A stretch of 64,000 nt of DNA from Alphaproteobacteria bacterium. Its GTDB lineage: Bacteria; Pseudomonadota; Alphaproteobacteria; Acetobacterales; Acetobacteraceae. Positions 1-8,740 of this stretch are shown here, piece by piece. The stretch is taken from NCBI GenBank assembly GCA_017307285.1, contig JAFKFI010000058.1, forward strand, positions 63,078 through 127,077, read 5' to 3'. Under the pieces are notes generated by a model that worked only from the letters and a program-made list of their open reading frames with translations, had not been told where the DNA came from and did no database searches. Numbering within the stretch: position 1 is the stretch's first letter; each line of letters opens with the position of its first letter. The position numbers and the translations under genes were made by a program.

Positions 1-315
1 ATTTGGAGGGTCGACGCGGAGATTGCCGATCATGTGGCAGGTGCGGGGCAGGGGCGTCGAGGCCGCGGATTTGCCGGTGCGGATACGAAACACCCGGTCC
101 TCCAGCCCCGTGCGGTCGGGATAATACATCAGCGATACCTCGGACCGCGGGTCCCGCGTGTGCTCGTCCTCGGAATCCCAGGCGGGAATCCAATATTCGG
201 CGTCCGGCTCGAACAGGGCGAGCCAATCGTCCCAGCGCCGCTCATCAAGGCTGGCCGCTTCCTCATACAACAACCGGACGACGGCTTCGTCATGCGGCGA
301 AGCAGGGGCGTTCAT
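1..315 (-). CDS. Rieske ring-hydroxylating dioxygenase, beta subunit (C-terminus outside window)
   Basis: Small subunit of a two-component aromatic-ring dioxygenase; the beta subunit has a structural role in the alpha3beta3 oxygenase and carries no metal. The start is the ATG at 315, three bases after the stop of the alpha-subunit gene. The 105 visible residues begin MNAPASPHDEAVVRLLYEEA and include DDWLALFEPDAEYWIPAW, the acidic, tryptophan-rich N-terminal part of the SnoaL-like fold seen in BenB/AntB-type subunits (established family features). The gene reads off the left edge, so the second half is not visible. Its position directly after the alpha subunit makes the pairing secure; the substrate cannot be told. 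Confidence 0.9.
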   Translation of the reverse strand, partial: MNAPASPHDEAVVRLLYEEAASLDERRWDDWLALFEPDAEYWIPAWDSEDEHTRDPRSEVSLMYYPDRTGLEDRVFRIRTGKSAASTPLPRTCHMIGNLRVDPPN

Positions 316-317
316 GG

Positions 318-1646
318 TCACAAATCTCCCTTGAAGCCCATCAGTTCGGCCCAACGCCGGTGCTGACCGACGAAAATACCCTCATCGGCCACGGCCCGCC
401 CGCTTGCCGCCGGTTCGATGCCGAGCGCCCGGGCGTCCTCGTCGGGGCCGGGAATCTCGTGCGCCACGCCGCGCGACATGTCGCTGTACGGCATGACGTC
501 GGCGGCCTTGCAGCCGGTCTGCGAAACGTTGAATTCGGTCAGGTCGTCAGGCGTCGCCATCCCCGAGGCGTTGAAGAAATCCTCATACTGGCGGATTCGC
601 TTGGCGCGGTCGTCGGCTGCCTCGTTGACCGGGCCGAAGCAGTAGATGGTGACCTCCGTCTTGTCCACCTCCAGCGGCCGCACCACGCGGATCTGCGTGC
701 TCATCTGGTCCATCAGGAACACGTTCGGGTAGAGTACGAGGTTGCGTGAACGCAGCACCATCCAGTCCGCCCGGGTCCGGCCGACACGCTCGACGAGTTC
801 CTCATAGGCGCTGTACACCGGTCGGTCGGCGGGATTTGTCAGGTCGGTCCAAATGACGCCGTGGCCGTTGTGCAGGTCGTAGAAGCCGCCCCGGTTGCGG
901 GTGAAATCACCGACCGCGACCACTTTCAGGTTGTCGCCGCCCGCCCGGCGAACGGCACGGTTCTTGTACATCTGGACGTAATTGGCGTGGACCGAATCAA
1001 CGTGGTAGCCATCCACCCCATTCTCGATTTGCATCTTCCAGTTGGCGTTGTATGTGTAGGTTGAGCTGCCTTTCAGCACCTCGATGCCGGCCGGGGACTG
1101 GTCCGCGATCAGATCGATGAACGGCGCGCCGGCGGCAAGGTAGTCCACCAGGGGACCGGCCGCTGGGTCGAGATTGGCGAACAGGAAACCCCGATAGCTT
1201 TCGATCAAGACGCGCCGCAGCCCGAGCTCGCGCTTGTCGAACCCTTCAGGGTATCCCCCGCCCCGTTCCTTCATCGGCGCGATGAGCTGCCCGCGATCAT
1301 CGAAGGTCCAGCCATGGAACGGGCAGACATAATCTTTTGCATGGCCGCGCGTCGTCCGGCACAGAAGCGCTCCGCGATGGGGGCAGACATTCGCGAAAGC
1401 GTTCAGTCCGCCGTCACGGTCGCGGTTGATGATCACCGGCACGCGGCCGATCCATGTCGTCATGAAATCGTGCGGACGGACGACCTGGCTTTCATGCGCG
1501 ACATACACCCAGACACGCCCGAAAATCCGCTCCATCTCCAGTTCGAACAGCGCTGGATCGGTGAAAACGTGGCGATCGAGCAAACGCCGCCCGCCCTTTG
1601 CGGCATGCACATAGCTGTTTTCGCGGACGAACGGAATCTGGTCCAT
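318..1646 (-). CDS. Rieske ring-hydroxylating dioxygenase, alpha (catalytic) subunit
   Basis: Catalytic oxygenase subunit that would add O2 to an aromatic ring using electrons from a reductase that is not in this window. The 442-residue length is normal for the benzoate/anthranilate/salicylate-type alpha subunit. The Rieske [2Fe-2S] ligands are visible as CPHRG and CPFHGW in the N-terminal third. The mononuclear iron site is visible as DGYHVDSVH, giving the two histidines of the 2-His-1-carboxylate facial triad. The gene sits between the hydrolase upstream and the beta subunit downstream, all on the minus strand and closely spaced, so one transcript is likely. Substrate is not readable; a carboxylated aromatic is a guess from the subfamily. 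Confidence 0.93.
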   Translation of the reverse strand: MDQIPFVRENSYVHAAKGGRRLLDRHVFTDPALFELEMERIFGRVWVYVAHESQVVRPHDFMTTWIGRVPVIINRDRDGGLNAFANVCPHRGALLCRTTRGHAKDYVCPFHGWTFDDRGQLIAPMKERGGGYPEGFDKRELGLRRVLIESYRGFLFANLDPAAGPLVDYLAAGAPFIDLIADQSPAGIEVLKGSSTYTYNANWKMQIENGVDGYHVDSVHANYVQMYKNRAVRRAGGDNLKVVAVGDFTRNRGGFYDLHNGHGVIWTDLTNPADRPVYSAYEELVERVGRTRADWMVLRSRNLVLYPNVFLMDQMSTQIRVVRPLEVDKTEVTIYCFGPVNEAADDRAKRIRQYEDFFNASGMATPDDLTEFNVSQTGCKAADVMPYSDMSRGVAHEIPGPDEDARALGIEPAASGRAVADEGIFVGQHRRWAELMGFKGDL

Positions 1647-1721
1647 GCGGCTGCCTTCCTGTTTTGTCCCCGGTCCGGCATGCGGCGTGGACCCGCTGGC
1701 ATGTCGGACGGGGGTGACGGA

Positions 1722-2645
1722 TCATCCATCGTTCTCGGCAAGAAAACCTGATACCAGCCGGGCGAAATCGGCGGCCTTCTCGATCTGCACCCAATGTCCG
1801 CAGCGACCGAAGACGTGGAGGTCCGACCGCTGAAGGAGTTGGTTAAGGCGCAACGACGTCTGCAGCGGAACCACCTCATCATCCCTGCCATGAATCAGCA
1901 AGGTCCTGTGTGGCAGCGCGGCAATCGCATCCTCGGGCGTGGCCAGAGCCTCGACCGAGCGCTGGCGCGGCGCAGGGAACATGGAAGAGAACGATTCCTG
2001 GAAGCCGGGCTGGATACTCGCCCGGTAGCGCAGAACAGCCAAGTCATCGCTGAGCACGCTGCGGTCGTAAACGAAATACTGCATCATCCGGCGCATGTTC
2101 TCGACCGAAGGTTGGTAGCCCCAGACCGCGTCAAGCCCTGGCGTCAGGTCGAATGCAACACCGGCGGCCCCCATCAGCACCAAACGGCGGACCCGCTCGG
2201 GGTGCTTCACCGCGAACGCAAGAGAAACCGCCCCCCCGAAGGAGTTTCCGACCAGGTCCACCTGGTTCAGCCCCAGCGTATCCAGGAGGCCGGACATCTG
2301 ACCGACCCAAGTCGCAAGTTCATACCGGGCGCCGGCCGGCCGTTCGGTATAGCCGAAGCCGACCATGTCGGGCGCGACCACCATACAGTCACGCGACAGA
2401 ACAGGGATCAAACCCCGCCAGTTTGCCCACGCGCTAACCCCCGGGCCGGAACCGTGAATCAGAAGCACCGGCGCGCCGCGTCCGGCGACATGGACATTTG
2501 TCGATATGCCGCCCGCCGCGACGGAGCGGCCGATTTCAGGGTTGTCGGCGACGACCTTGTCCAAGGCTTTCGTTCCCTCGTTGGTCACAAGGTTCAGGGC
2601 AGGCCCGTTCCCGTGATCGCGTGGCGTGCTGGCACGCCTTGACAA
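1722..2645 (-). CDS. Alpha/beta-hydrolase, meta-cleavage-product hydrolase type
   Basis: Likely C-C bond hydrolase acting on a ring-fission product (DmpD/XylF/TodF family). The oxyanion-hole motif LLIHGSGPGVSAW, nucleophile elbow GNSFGG, acid in HGRDDEV and histidine in GRCGHWVQIEK give a complete Ser-Asp-His triad. The open frame begins at a TTG at 2645; a GTG at 2588 is an alternative, and family members usually start near NPEIGRS, so the first 20-30 residues are doubtful. It lies upstream of the Rieske subunits on the same strand with a 75-bp gap. No extradiol dioxygenase, which would make its substrate, is in the window. Confidence 0.88.
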   Translation of the reverse strand: MSRRASTPRDHGNGPALNLVTNEGTKALDKVVADNPEIGRSVAAGGISTNVHVAGRGAPVLLIHGSGPGVSAWANWRGLIPVLSRDCMVVAPDMVGFGYTERPAGARYELATWVGQMSGLLDTLGLNQVDLVGNSFGGAVSLAFAVKHPERVRRLVLMGAAGVAFDLTPGLDAVWGYQPSVENMRRMMQYFVYDRSVLSDDLAVLRYRASIQPGFQESFSSMFPAPRQRSVEALATPEDAIAALPHRTLLIHGRDDEVVPLQTSLRLNQLLQRSDLHVFGRCGHWVQIEKAADFARLVSGFLAENDG

Positions 2646-2668
2646 AGGCCATACTATCGATATTAATG

Positions 2669-2698
2669 CCAGTCAACTGGATAATATAAAAAATTATC
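2669..2698. promoter_or_regulatory. Candidate operator/promoter region between the dioxygenase operon and GntR gene
   Basis: The 200-bp divergent gap holds an AT-rich island unlike its surroundings. Two inverted repeats touch: CCAGT-CA-ACTGG at 2669-2680 and GATAAT-N7-ATTATC at 2680-2698. The position between the minus-strand catabolic genes and a plus-strand GntR regulator is where such a regulator usually binds. Assignment to GntR is inference. Confidence 0.35.
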
Positions 2699-2847
2699 GA
2701 CAAAAATCGCACCCCGTGCATCCATCCCGAACCTGAACCGGTAAACGAGGTTCGGCCGGGTAGAGGCTCGCGCACTGGACACTAAACGGGACTATAGGAG
2801 AGGCTTGCGGGACACGATCCGGATTCCGGCGGCGAGGAGATGAGACG

Positions 2848-3588
2848 ATGGATGCGGAAAACGCCGGACGTGCAGACCAGGTGGAGACCAATTCGGGAAC
2901 CGCCATAGATACGATTTATCGCGAACTGCGGCGTCGGATCATCGACGGCATCTACCTGCCCGAGCAGAAGCTGAAGATCGAGCATTTGCGAGCCGGTTTC
3001 CAGGTCAGCAGCAGCACTGTCAGGGAGGCACTCACCCGGCTGACCTCCGATCACCTCGTCACGGCGGAGGAGCATAGGGGATTCCGGGTCACCCCCATGT
3101 CGATGGCCGATCTGGAGGACCTGACCCAAGCCCGAATCGTGCTGGAGTGCGCGGTGCTCCGCGACAGCATCAACAATGCGACCGAGGACTGGGAGCTCAG
3201 GCTCGTCGGTGCCTATCAACGGCTTACGCGCGCGGAGACCAAGCTGCTTCACGATGGCGCTTCGTTCGATACGTGGGAAGAGTGCAACCGGGTCTTTCAC
3301 GACGCCCTGGCGGCCAACGCCCACTCCGTGTGGTTGAAGCGCCTTCGCCAGCTACTCTTCCAGCAATCCGAGCGGTACCGGCGCCTTTCCAGCACGGTTG
3401 CGACATCCAGGGCGGAGGTGCATGCCGAACACATGGCGATCTTCGAGGCCGCGATCGCCCATGATGCGGAACGGGCGACGGCGCTGCTGCACGACCATGT
3501 CTGGCGGGCGGCGAACGTGATCAGGGACAACACGGCACTGCGTAAGGCGCTGGACAAAGGACCGGAACGGCGCGGGTCGTCGAAATAA
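2848..3588 (+). CDS. GntR-family transcriptional regulator (FCD type)
   Basis: A 246-residue one-component regulator. The N-terminal winged helix-turn-helix includes YRELRRRIIDGIYLPEQKL and the recognition segment SSSTVREALTRL, both typical of GntR. The C-terminal helical part has the spacing of the FCD ligand-binding domain, including FHDALAANAHSVWL and HAEHMAIFEAAI with histidines that in this family often bind a metal. It is divergent from the hydrolase-dioxygenase genes, so control of those genes by an aromatic acid or ring-fission product is likely but inferred. Confidence 0.9.
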   Translation: MDAENAGRADQVETNSGTAIDTIYRELRRRIIDGIYLPEQKLKIEHLRAGFQVSSSTVREALTRLTSDHLVTAEEHRGFRVTPMSMADLEDLTQARIVLECAVLRDSINNATEDWELRLVGAYQRLTRAETKLLHDGASFDTWEECNRVFHDALAANAHSVWLKRLRQLLFQQSERYRRLSSTVATSRAEVHAEHMAIFEAAIAHDAERATALLHDHVWRAANVIRDNTALRKALDKGPERRGSSK

Positions 3589-3745
3589 GGCTGGCCGCCG
3601 CGGCGGGCTTCGGGGTATCCCGCCCGGCCAAACGATACCATGACCGAAGCTGGATTCGCCGATCGCCGCGTTTGTTATCCATTCGGTCGGCCCTTCTGCG
3701 CGCGCATGCTGGCAGAGTAGCGGTGCGGTGTGTAGAATAGAAAAG

Positions 3746-3770
3746 GGTTCGGATTTTGGAATTCGTCGAG
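3746..3770. promoter_or_regulatory. 25-bp motif shared with 8716-8740; candidate IclR operator
   Basis: The stretch reads GGTTCGGATTTTGGAATT followed by CGTCGAG and matches 8716-8740 at 21 of 25 positions, in the same orientation. It lies 62-86 bp upstream of the IclR start at 3832; the other copy lies upstream of the minus-strand dehydratase operon. Sharing between a regulator promoter and a nearby metabolic promoter suggests an IclR operator; binding is not shown. Confidence 0.5.
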
Positions 3771-3831
3771 GCTTCAACATCGCCCTCGGCCAACGCCATG
3801 GTTGCCCCCCGGCGAGCAAATAAACGATGGA

Positions 3832-4779
3832 ATGAATGGCTTGATGAACAACAATGCGAGCCGCAATCGCGCTGCGAGCCCGTTCAGCCCCGACGAGCCC
3901 GCCGAGGCGGGGGGACCGGGCGGACCCCGCGCCCTGTCGCGTACGCTCCGCATCATCGAACGCCTCGCTGGTGTGCCGGAAGGCAGCACCCTGACCCAGC
4001 TCTCCGCTGCCCTGGAATCGCCGAAAAGCAGCCTGCTCGGGCTGCTCCGGCCGCTATGCGCCCTGGGCTATGTGGTCAATGTCAATGGCCGTTATACGCT
4101 GGGGCCGGCGGCCTACCGTCTCGGTGTCAGCATCATGCCGACCCTGTCGATGGCTCGCATCGCGCAGCCTATCCTGCGCCAGTTGGCGGACCAGTTCGAG
4201 GAAACCGTTCTGATCGCGACGCTCGATCGCGACGCGGCACGTGCGATCTACATCGACAAAGTCGAGAGTTCCCACTCCATTCGCTATACCGTCCCGCTCG
4301 GGACCGCGCGACCACTTTATTGCTCCGCAGCCGGGCGCGTTCTGTTGGCCCACGCCGATACCGCCTTCGTCGAGCACTACCTGCGCACGGCTGCCTTCGA
4401 GCCACTGACACTGCGCACAGTGACCAGCCCATCGGAGGTCCGCGATCTGTTACCGAAAATTCGCGAGCAGGGACTGGCCATGACCGTGGGCGAAGTGTCC
4501 GCTGACGTGGCTGGTTTTGCGGCGCCGATCTTCGATCATCGCGGCGTGGTGATCGCCGCGCTGGCGATGGCCGCTCTCGTCAGCCGCGTTCAGACATACG
4601 CTCCGACGGCCGCCAAACTGGTCCAGGATGCCGCCGAAAGCATCTCGTTCGGCTTCGGTTATCCGAAAGCGGAGTGGAAGGTCTCCCTCCCGGAACCCGC
4701 GCCCAGCGATCTTCCGCCGGGTCCGCGACCCTCCGGTCCAACTGGTCGCCCACGCCGCCGCGGCACCGCGGAGAGTTGA
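3832..4779 (+). CDS. IclR-family transcriptional regulator
   Basis: About 315 residues. The N-terminal winged HTH contains ALSRTLRIIERLAGVPEG, LTQLSAALESPKSSLLGLL and GYVVNVNGRYTLGPAAYRLG, the standard IclR pattern. The effector domain follows, with IYIDKVESSHSIRY, CSAAGRVLLAH and a C-terminal FDHRGVVIAALAMAAL segment. The open frame extends up to a TTG at 3802, but ATG at 3832 or 3844 is a more likely start. The C-terminal tail is rich in proline and arginine and is longer than usual. The gene stands alone, with the shared motif upstream; it probably controls itself and the dehydratase operon. Confidence 0.9.
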   Translation: MNGLMNNNASRNRAASPFSPDEPAEAGGPGGPRALSRTLRIIERLAGVPEGSTLTQLSAALESPKSSLLGLLRPLCALGYVVNVNGRYTLGPAAYRLGVSIMPTLSMARIAQPILRQLADQFEETVLIATLDRDAARAIYIDKVESSHSIRYTVPLGTARPLYCSAAGRVLLAHADTAFVEHYLRTAAFEPLTLRTVTSPSEVRDLLPKIREQGLAMTVGEVSADVAGFAAPIFDHRGVVIAALAMAALVSRVQTYAPTAAKLVQDAAESISFGFGYPKAEWKVSLPEPAPSDLPPGPRPSGPTGRPRRRGTAES

Positions 4780-4985
4780 CGCATCCTGCCTGTGACCCGC
4801 AGGGGGATCGAGACTACGCGCACCCTCGCCGGGCCGCTTGCGGCCGCAGCCCGGTTTCGGGGCGCGGTCGCGGTCCGGGCGAGGAAGCCGTCGATCTCAT
4901 CGCGCAGCGTGCGATGCTTCGGTTCGAGCGTCAGGTCCGTTGGCGTTGCCTCACGTTGGTGCAGCGGCCCGCTACGGTGCGGTCA

Positions 4986-5825
4986 TCACGAGGCATTCGC
5001 TCCGTCGCCAAGATTCTGGACCCGGGCATTCTTGCCGGCACCGCCGATCACGAGAAACTCTGCCGCACCGTAGCCTGCCTCGATCGGGATCCGAAGCAGC
5101 CGCCCGTTCTCGGCCGCGACGCTTTCCGGCCGGACCGTCACGATCCTCGAAGTCCGGGCGGCGGCGAGCGCTTCGGCCACCGTCCCGTGCCGGCCGACCT
5201 TCTCCAGGTTCAGCCGAGTCGGAAACAGCACCGTCCGGCGGCCTGCGTCGGCGTCCGCGCATGCCTGGGCCGGGGTTAACCAGACGGAATCGACCGATTC
5301 CCGTCCGTCATGGTGCAGGATGTGGTCGAGCGGCGCTTCGGCGAGGAAGAAATGGGTGTCAAACCGCTTGGGCATATGCGCCGGCGTTATCCAGTGCGCG
5401 AAATGAACCAGTTGGTCGAAGGCCGCGACCAGATTTTCCCGCTCGATCATGTCGGCGAACCTGATGCCGCTGCTCTCGATGGCATGCCGGTACTTGCCGC
5501 CCAGCGCCTCCGCCCGAGCGCCGTCGATCAGCGGACCGTAACGTGCCGTCCGGGCATACAGCACGCCGCATTCCTCGAAGGCTTCCCGCGCCGCCGCTGC
5601 CATCACGTTCAGCGTCTCGCTGCTGACGTCATCGACGCCATCGGCTAGGTGCCGCCATCGCGGATCGGCGTCGCCGGGGCTGGCGGAGCCGCCGGGAAAC
5701 ACCAGGGCGCCCGATGCGAACTCGATCTCATGGTGGCGGACCACCATGAAAAGCTCCAGGCCGTCCGCGCCATCGCGGGCCAGCATCAGCGTCGCGGCGA
5801 TGCGCGGCGGCACTGGATCGGTCAT
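4986..5825 (-). CDS. Nudix hydrolase
   Basis: A 279-residue Nudix-superfamily protein of the larger type that resembles NUDT7/NUDT19-like acyl-CoA diphosphatases. The N-terminus reads RIAATLMLARDG followed by VVRHHEIEFASGALVFPGG. The Nudix helix is recognisable by REAFEECGV, whose glutamates bind the metal, although the upstream glycine spacing is looser than in the classical box. It is the last gene of the minus-strand operon after the nitronate monooxygenase-like gene, 39 bp downstream. In a CoA-thioester pathway it may trim CoA derivatives; this is inference. Confidence 0.82.
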   Translation of the reverse strand: MTDPVPPRIAATLMLARDGADGLELFMVVRHHEIEFASGALVFPGGSASPGDADPRWRHLADGVDDVSSETLNVMAAAAREAFEECGVLYARTARYGPLIDGARAEALGGKYRHAIESSGIRFADMIERENLVAAFDQLVHFAHWITPAHMPKRFDTHFFLAEAPLDHILHHDGRESVDSVWLTPAQACADADAGRRTVLFPTRLNLEKVGRHGTVAEALAAARTSRIVTVRPESVAAENGRLLRIPIEAGYGAAEFLVIGGAGKNARVQNLGDGANAS

Positions 5826-5864
5826 GGGTGCACCTTTACCCCGGACAGAGTGGGCCCGATGCGC

Positions 5865-7031
5865 TCACCCATGGGGCGAGGCCGCGGAAGATGGGTTCGC
5901 GAGGGTGGCGGACAATCTTTCGACCGCCTCGGCATAGTCCGTCATGAAATCGTACACGACTGACCTGACAGACTGTTCCGAATTCATCAGGCCGACGCAC
6001 TGTCCGACGAAATAGGCCGCGAGTTGCTTCGCCCCGGGGTGGCCCGCTTCCGCGAGCTTGTCCACCTTGGCCATCACGGGCCGGGTCAGGATGCCCTGCA
6101 ACGGCATCGGCAGCGGATCGGGTGCGGCCTTGCTGCTCCAGGCATCGGACCAAGCGGACTGCAACTGCCGTGTCGGCTTACCGGTGCGGCTGCGGGACCG
6201 GACCGTGTTCGCCGAGGATGCATGCAGCATTTTCTGCTTCACCGTCGGGATCGTTTCAGCCTCCCGCGTCGTCAGCCACACCGAACCGCACCAGACGCCG
6301 GCCGCGCCCATCGCCATGCAGGCGGCCATCTGGCGCCCGGTCGCGATCCCGCCCGCCGCCAGCACATCCATGTGCGGGTAATCCCGGATCGCCTCGATGA
6401 CTTCCGGAACAAGCACGATCGTCGCGATCTCGCCGCAATGGCCGCCCGCCTCTCCCCCGGCGGCGACCAGCACATCGACGCCGGCCTCGGCGTGCTTGAT
6501 GGCGTGGCGCCGCGATCCGGTGAGTGCCCCGACGAGGATGCCCTTTGAATGCGCCTCGGCAATGATCGCCGCCGGGGGCACGCCTAGCGCGTTGACGTAC
6601 ATCTTGATCGGGTACCGGAACGCGACTTCCAGCATCCTCGCGGCGCCGCTCGGACGCATGATGGACGAGTCACGGTCGTCGTACTGATCGGACCAGAGGT
6701 CGGACGCATCGATGCCGAAGCGTTCCAGCAGATCCTCGACGAATTTCCGGTGCGGCTCCGGGAGTTGGCCACGAAGCTGGGAATCGGTTGCGTCCGAGTC
6801 CTTGCCCATCATAACCTCGGGAATCAGCAGATCGACGCCGAATGGCTTGCCACTGACCCGTTCGTTGATCCAGTTGAGCTCGACATCCAGTTTTTCCGGA
6901 GTCAGCCCGACCGCGCCGAGGACGCCGAAGCCGCCGGCATTCGTCACCTCGGCGACCACGTCGCGGCAATGTGTGAAGGCGAACAGCGGGAATTCAATCC
7001 CCAGCCTGTCGCATAGTCTCGAGTTCATCAT
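5865..7031 (-). CDS. Nitronate monooxygenase (2-nitropropane dioxygenase) family flavoprotein
   Basis: FMN-dependent TIM-barrel enzyme of the NMO/2NPD family. The start is the ATG at 7031, with an AGAAGG ribosome-binding site about 10 bp upstream; the longer open frame to 7211 is rejected. The product begins MMNSRLCDRLGIEFPLF. FMN-binding signatures are visible: VAAGGEAGGHCGE, VLAAGGIATGRQMAACMAMG and AAGVWCGSVWLTT. Family members oxidise nitronates, but many catabolic-cluster paralogues have unknown substrates. The neighbours (acyl-CoA hydratases, Nudix) suggest a CoA-thioester pathway rather than nitroalkane removal. Confidence 0.88.
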   Translation of the reverse strand: MMNSRLCDRLGIEFPLFAFTHCRDVVAEVTNAGGFGVLGAVGLTPEKLDVELNWINERVSGKPFGVDLLIPEVMMGKDSDATDSQLRGQLPEPHRKFVEDLLERFGIDASDLWSDQYDDRDSSIMRPSGAARMLEVAFRYPIKMYVNALGVPPAAIIAEAHSKGILVGALTGSRRHAIKHAEAGVDVLVAAGGEAGGHCGEIATIVLVPEVIEAIRDYPHMDVLAAGGIATGRQMAACMAMGAAGVWCGSVWLTTREAETIPTVKQKMLHASSANTVRSRSRTGKPTRQLQSAWSDAWSSKAAPDPLPMPLQGILTRPVMAKVDKLAEAGHPGAKQLAAYFVGQCVGLMNSEQSVRSVVYDFMTDYAEAVERLSATLANPSSAASPHG

Positions 7032-7072
7032 TTGGGTGTTCCTTCTGTTCCGCCAATCGTTTGCCGCAGGCG

Positions 7073-7684
7073 TCAATTCATCTCCAGTTCCCGGTACCCG
7101 CCCGACGCGACGGCATTCGCCTTGGCGCGGAAAGCGGGCGCGCTTCCGCTGTAGCGGGCAATGATCCGCTTCTGCTTGCCTTCGACATTCTGGTTGATGC
7201 CGGTCATCCAACTGTCAACTGTCGTTGGACAGCAGGCCCTCGCCCGCCTTGACGACGAAATTGGTCCATTCCTCGACCGCCTCCTGGCGCGGAGCGTCAT
7301 AGGTGTAGTCATGCTGCCGCATGTACCGGATCAGGTTGGTGACCCAGAGGACGTTGTACTCCGCTGAACGCGGTATGTTGCCCAGCGCGGTATGCGGCCC
7401 GATGCACATCGCCATGTTCGGGAACCCGGCCACCATGATGCCCAGGAACGTTTCCAGCGCGGCCCGCCATTTCTCGCTCAGATTCACCCCGCCTTCGCCG
7501 CGGATGTCGATGCGGTCAAAACTTCCGGTGATGGCATCGAAGCCGGTGGCGTACACGATCATGTCGGATTCAAGCAATGCAACTGGAATAGGCCGGAAAT
7601 GCCCGCGCCAACGATGACCGCGTCCCAATCGGGCGCGTTCGCCGACGCAGCCTGAGCGTGTGTATTCGATACCTGCGTGTCCAT
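7073..7684 (-). pseudogene. Remnant of a flavin-dependent Baeyer-Villiger-type monooxygenase
   Basis: The 5' part starts at 7684 and encodes MDTQVSNTHAQ and the FAD-binding VIVGAGISGL. Immediately after, the frame runs into a C-terminal segment in another frame (SDMIVYATGFDAITGSFDR to 7215), which in full-length enzymes lies several hundred residues further on. The middle of the gene has therefore been deleted. A second lesion is a 7-bp tandem duplication (CAACTGT twice, 7209-7222) that shifts the frame after GLLSND; the true C-terminus continues as WMTGINQNVEGKQ down to 7073. Intact cyclohexanone-monooxygenase relatives are about 540 residues. The gene is dead but flanked by apparently intact genes. 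Confidence 0.85.
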
Positions 7685-7733
7685 CGCTTTCCTCTTCTCT
7701 GTTCCTGATCCATCCCCAGAGGAGCGCCGCCTG

Positions 7734-8147
7734 TCATCGGCGCAGACGAACCACAGCCCGCCCGGGCGACGTGACCTCGCCACGCTCGTTTTTGACGAAC
7801 AAAGAGACCTCGATCTCCGCCTCGGCGAGCTTGACGGCCTCGATTTTCCCGCCCGAAACGAGCGTCTCGCCCAGATAGCTGGCGCGCCGGTTCGAATACT
7901 CGAATTCCACGATCTCCCCCCCGTCTCCAACCCAGTTCAGGACGACCTGGGTGAGCCAATCGCCTTGCAGTGGGCCATCCACCACGATGCCGGGATGCTT
8001 CTCTACCCCGGTCGTATAGGTCTCATCGTAATGGATGCGATGCGCATTCCAGATCGCGGCGTTATACAGGAACAACGAAACATTGCTCGGCTCGTGCCGC
8101 CGTTCCGGCAGCGGCATACCCACCTTGCAGTCGTAGACATTGACCAT
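7734..8147 (-). CDS. MaoC-like acyl-CoA hydratase/dehydratase (hotdog fold)
   Basis: A 137-residue single hotdog protein. The segment NAHRIHYDETYT followed by HPGIVVDGPLQG matches the C-terminal hotdog domain of mesaconyl/itaconyl-CoA hydratase-type enzymes, where Asp and His act in hydration. It is the second gene of the operon, 11 bp downstream of the FAS1-like dehydratase gene at 8159-8611, so the two probably form a heterodimer equal to the fused two-hotdog enzymes. Substrate unknown. The monooxygenase remnant follows after about 50 bp. Confidence 0.82.
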   Translation of the reverse strand: MVNVYDCKVGMPLPERRHEPSNVSLFLYNAAIWNAHRIHYDETYTTGVEKHPGIVVDGPLQGDWLTQVVLNWVGDGGEIVEFEYSNRRASYLGETLVSGGKIEAVKLAEAEIEVSLFVKNERGEVTSPGRAVVRLRR

Positions 8148-8158
8148 GATGGCATTCC

Positions 8159-8611
8159 TCAGCGAGCGATTCGGGTCTGGACTTCTTCGGCGATCCGCTC
8201 GCCTACCTCGGTGCGCACATCAACTTTGTAGGTCAGGAAGATCAGATCACCCTGCGAACCCCGTTTTTCATACATATCAGTCAGGCTACGGGTCGCCACA
8301 AGGACATCGCCGGGCCGGACCGGGCGGAAGTAATGGGTTTTCGTCCCGCCGGCCATGAAGCGTTTCAACGGCAGGTCGGGCGTCAGCGAGGAAGCGGGAA
8401 TGCCATCCGGTCCAAGCGCACCAATCGGCACCACAGGACGCAGCGCACCGAACAAAAACATGGGGGGAGCCTCGTCCCCGCGCAGGAATTTCTCCTGCTG
8501 CTGCTCTGTCGCGACGGAGTATTTGATGATATCCCTCCGCGTCACCTCAACGCGCATGGGAGGATCGGATGTGCCGATCATGCCGCGTGCTGCGTCTGTT
8601 ATGAGAGCCAT
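8159..8611 (-). CDS. FAS1-like dehydratase domain protein (MaoC N-terminal-type hotdog)
   Basis: About 150 residues beginning MALITDAARGMIGTSDPP. The ATG at 8611 is preceded by a strong GGAGG seven bases upstream, so the longer frame to 8686 is not used. Segments RRDIIKYSVAT and GTKTHYFRPVRPGDVL match the non-catalytic N-terminal hotdog of two-domain acyl-CoA hydratases (MaoC_dehydrat_N). It probably pairs with the next gene. It leads the minus-strand operon, and the candidate IclR operator at 8716-8740 lies about 105 bp upstream. Confidence 0.85.
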   Translation of the reverse strand: MALITDAARGMIGTSDPPMRVEVTRRDIIKYSVATEQQQEKFLRGDEAPPMFLFGALRPVVPIGALGPDGIPASSLTPDLPLKRFMAGGTKTHYFRPVRPGDVLVATRSLTDMYEKRGSQGDLIFLTYKVDVRTEVGERIAEEVQTRIAR

Positions 8612-8715
8612 ATACTTTCCTCCATTCGACTGGTCGTCACGCCCCATTTCGGGCGCGCGTATTTCTCCGCGTGCATGTTCTGGCAACCTACCACACGGTT
8701 CGTAAAATGGAAGAA

Positions 8716-8740
8716 GGTTCGAATTTCGGAATTGGCCGAG
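8716..8740. promoter_or_regulatory. Second copy of the 25-bp motif; candidate IclR operator
   Basis: Reads GGTTCGAATTTCGGAATT followed by GGCCGAG and matches 3746-3770 at 21 of 25 positions. It is upstream of the first gene of the minus-strand dehydratase operon. See the entry at 3746. Confidence 0.5.

Noticed and set aside
318..645. Plus-strand frames over the Rieske genes
   Set aside because: They are shadows of the minus-strand coding frames and lack domain signals.
7032..7211. N-terminal extension of the nitronate monooxygenase-like protein
   Set aside because: The extension overlaps the monooxygenase remnant in another frame, and a good ribosome site precedes ATG 7031 where the family N-terminus begins.
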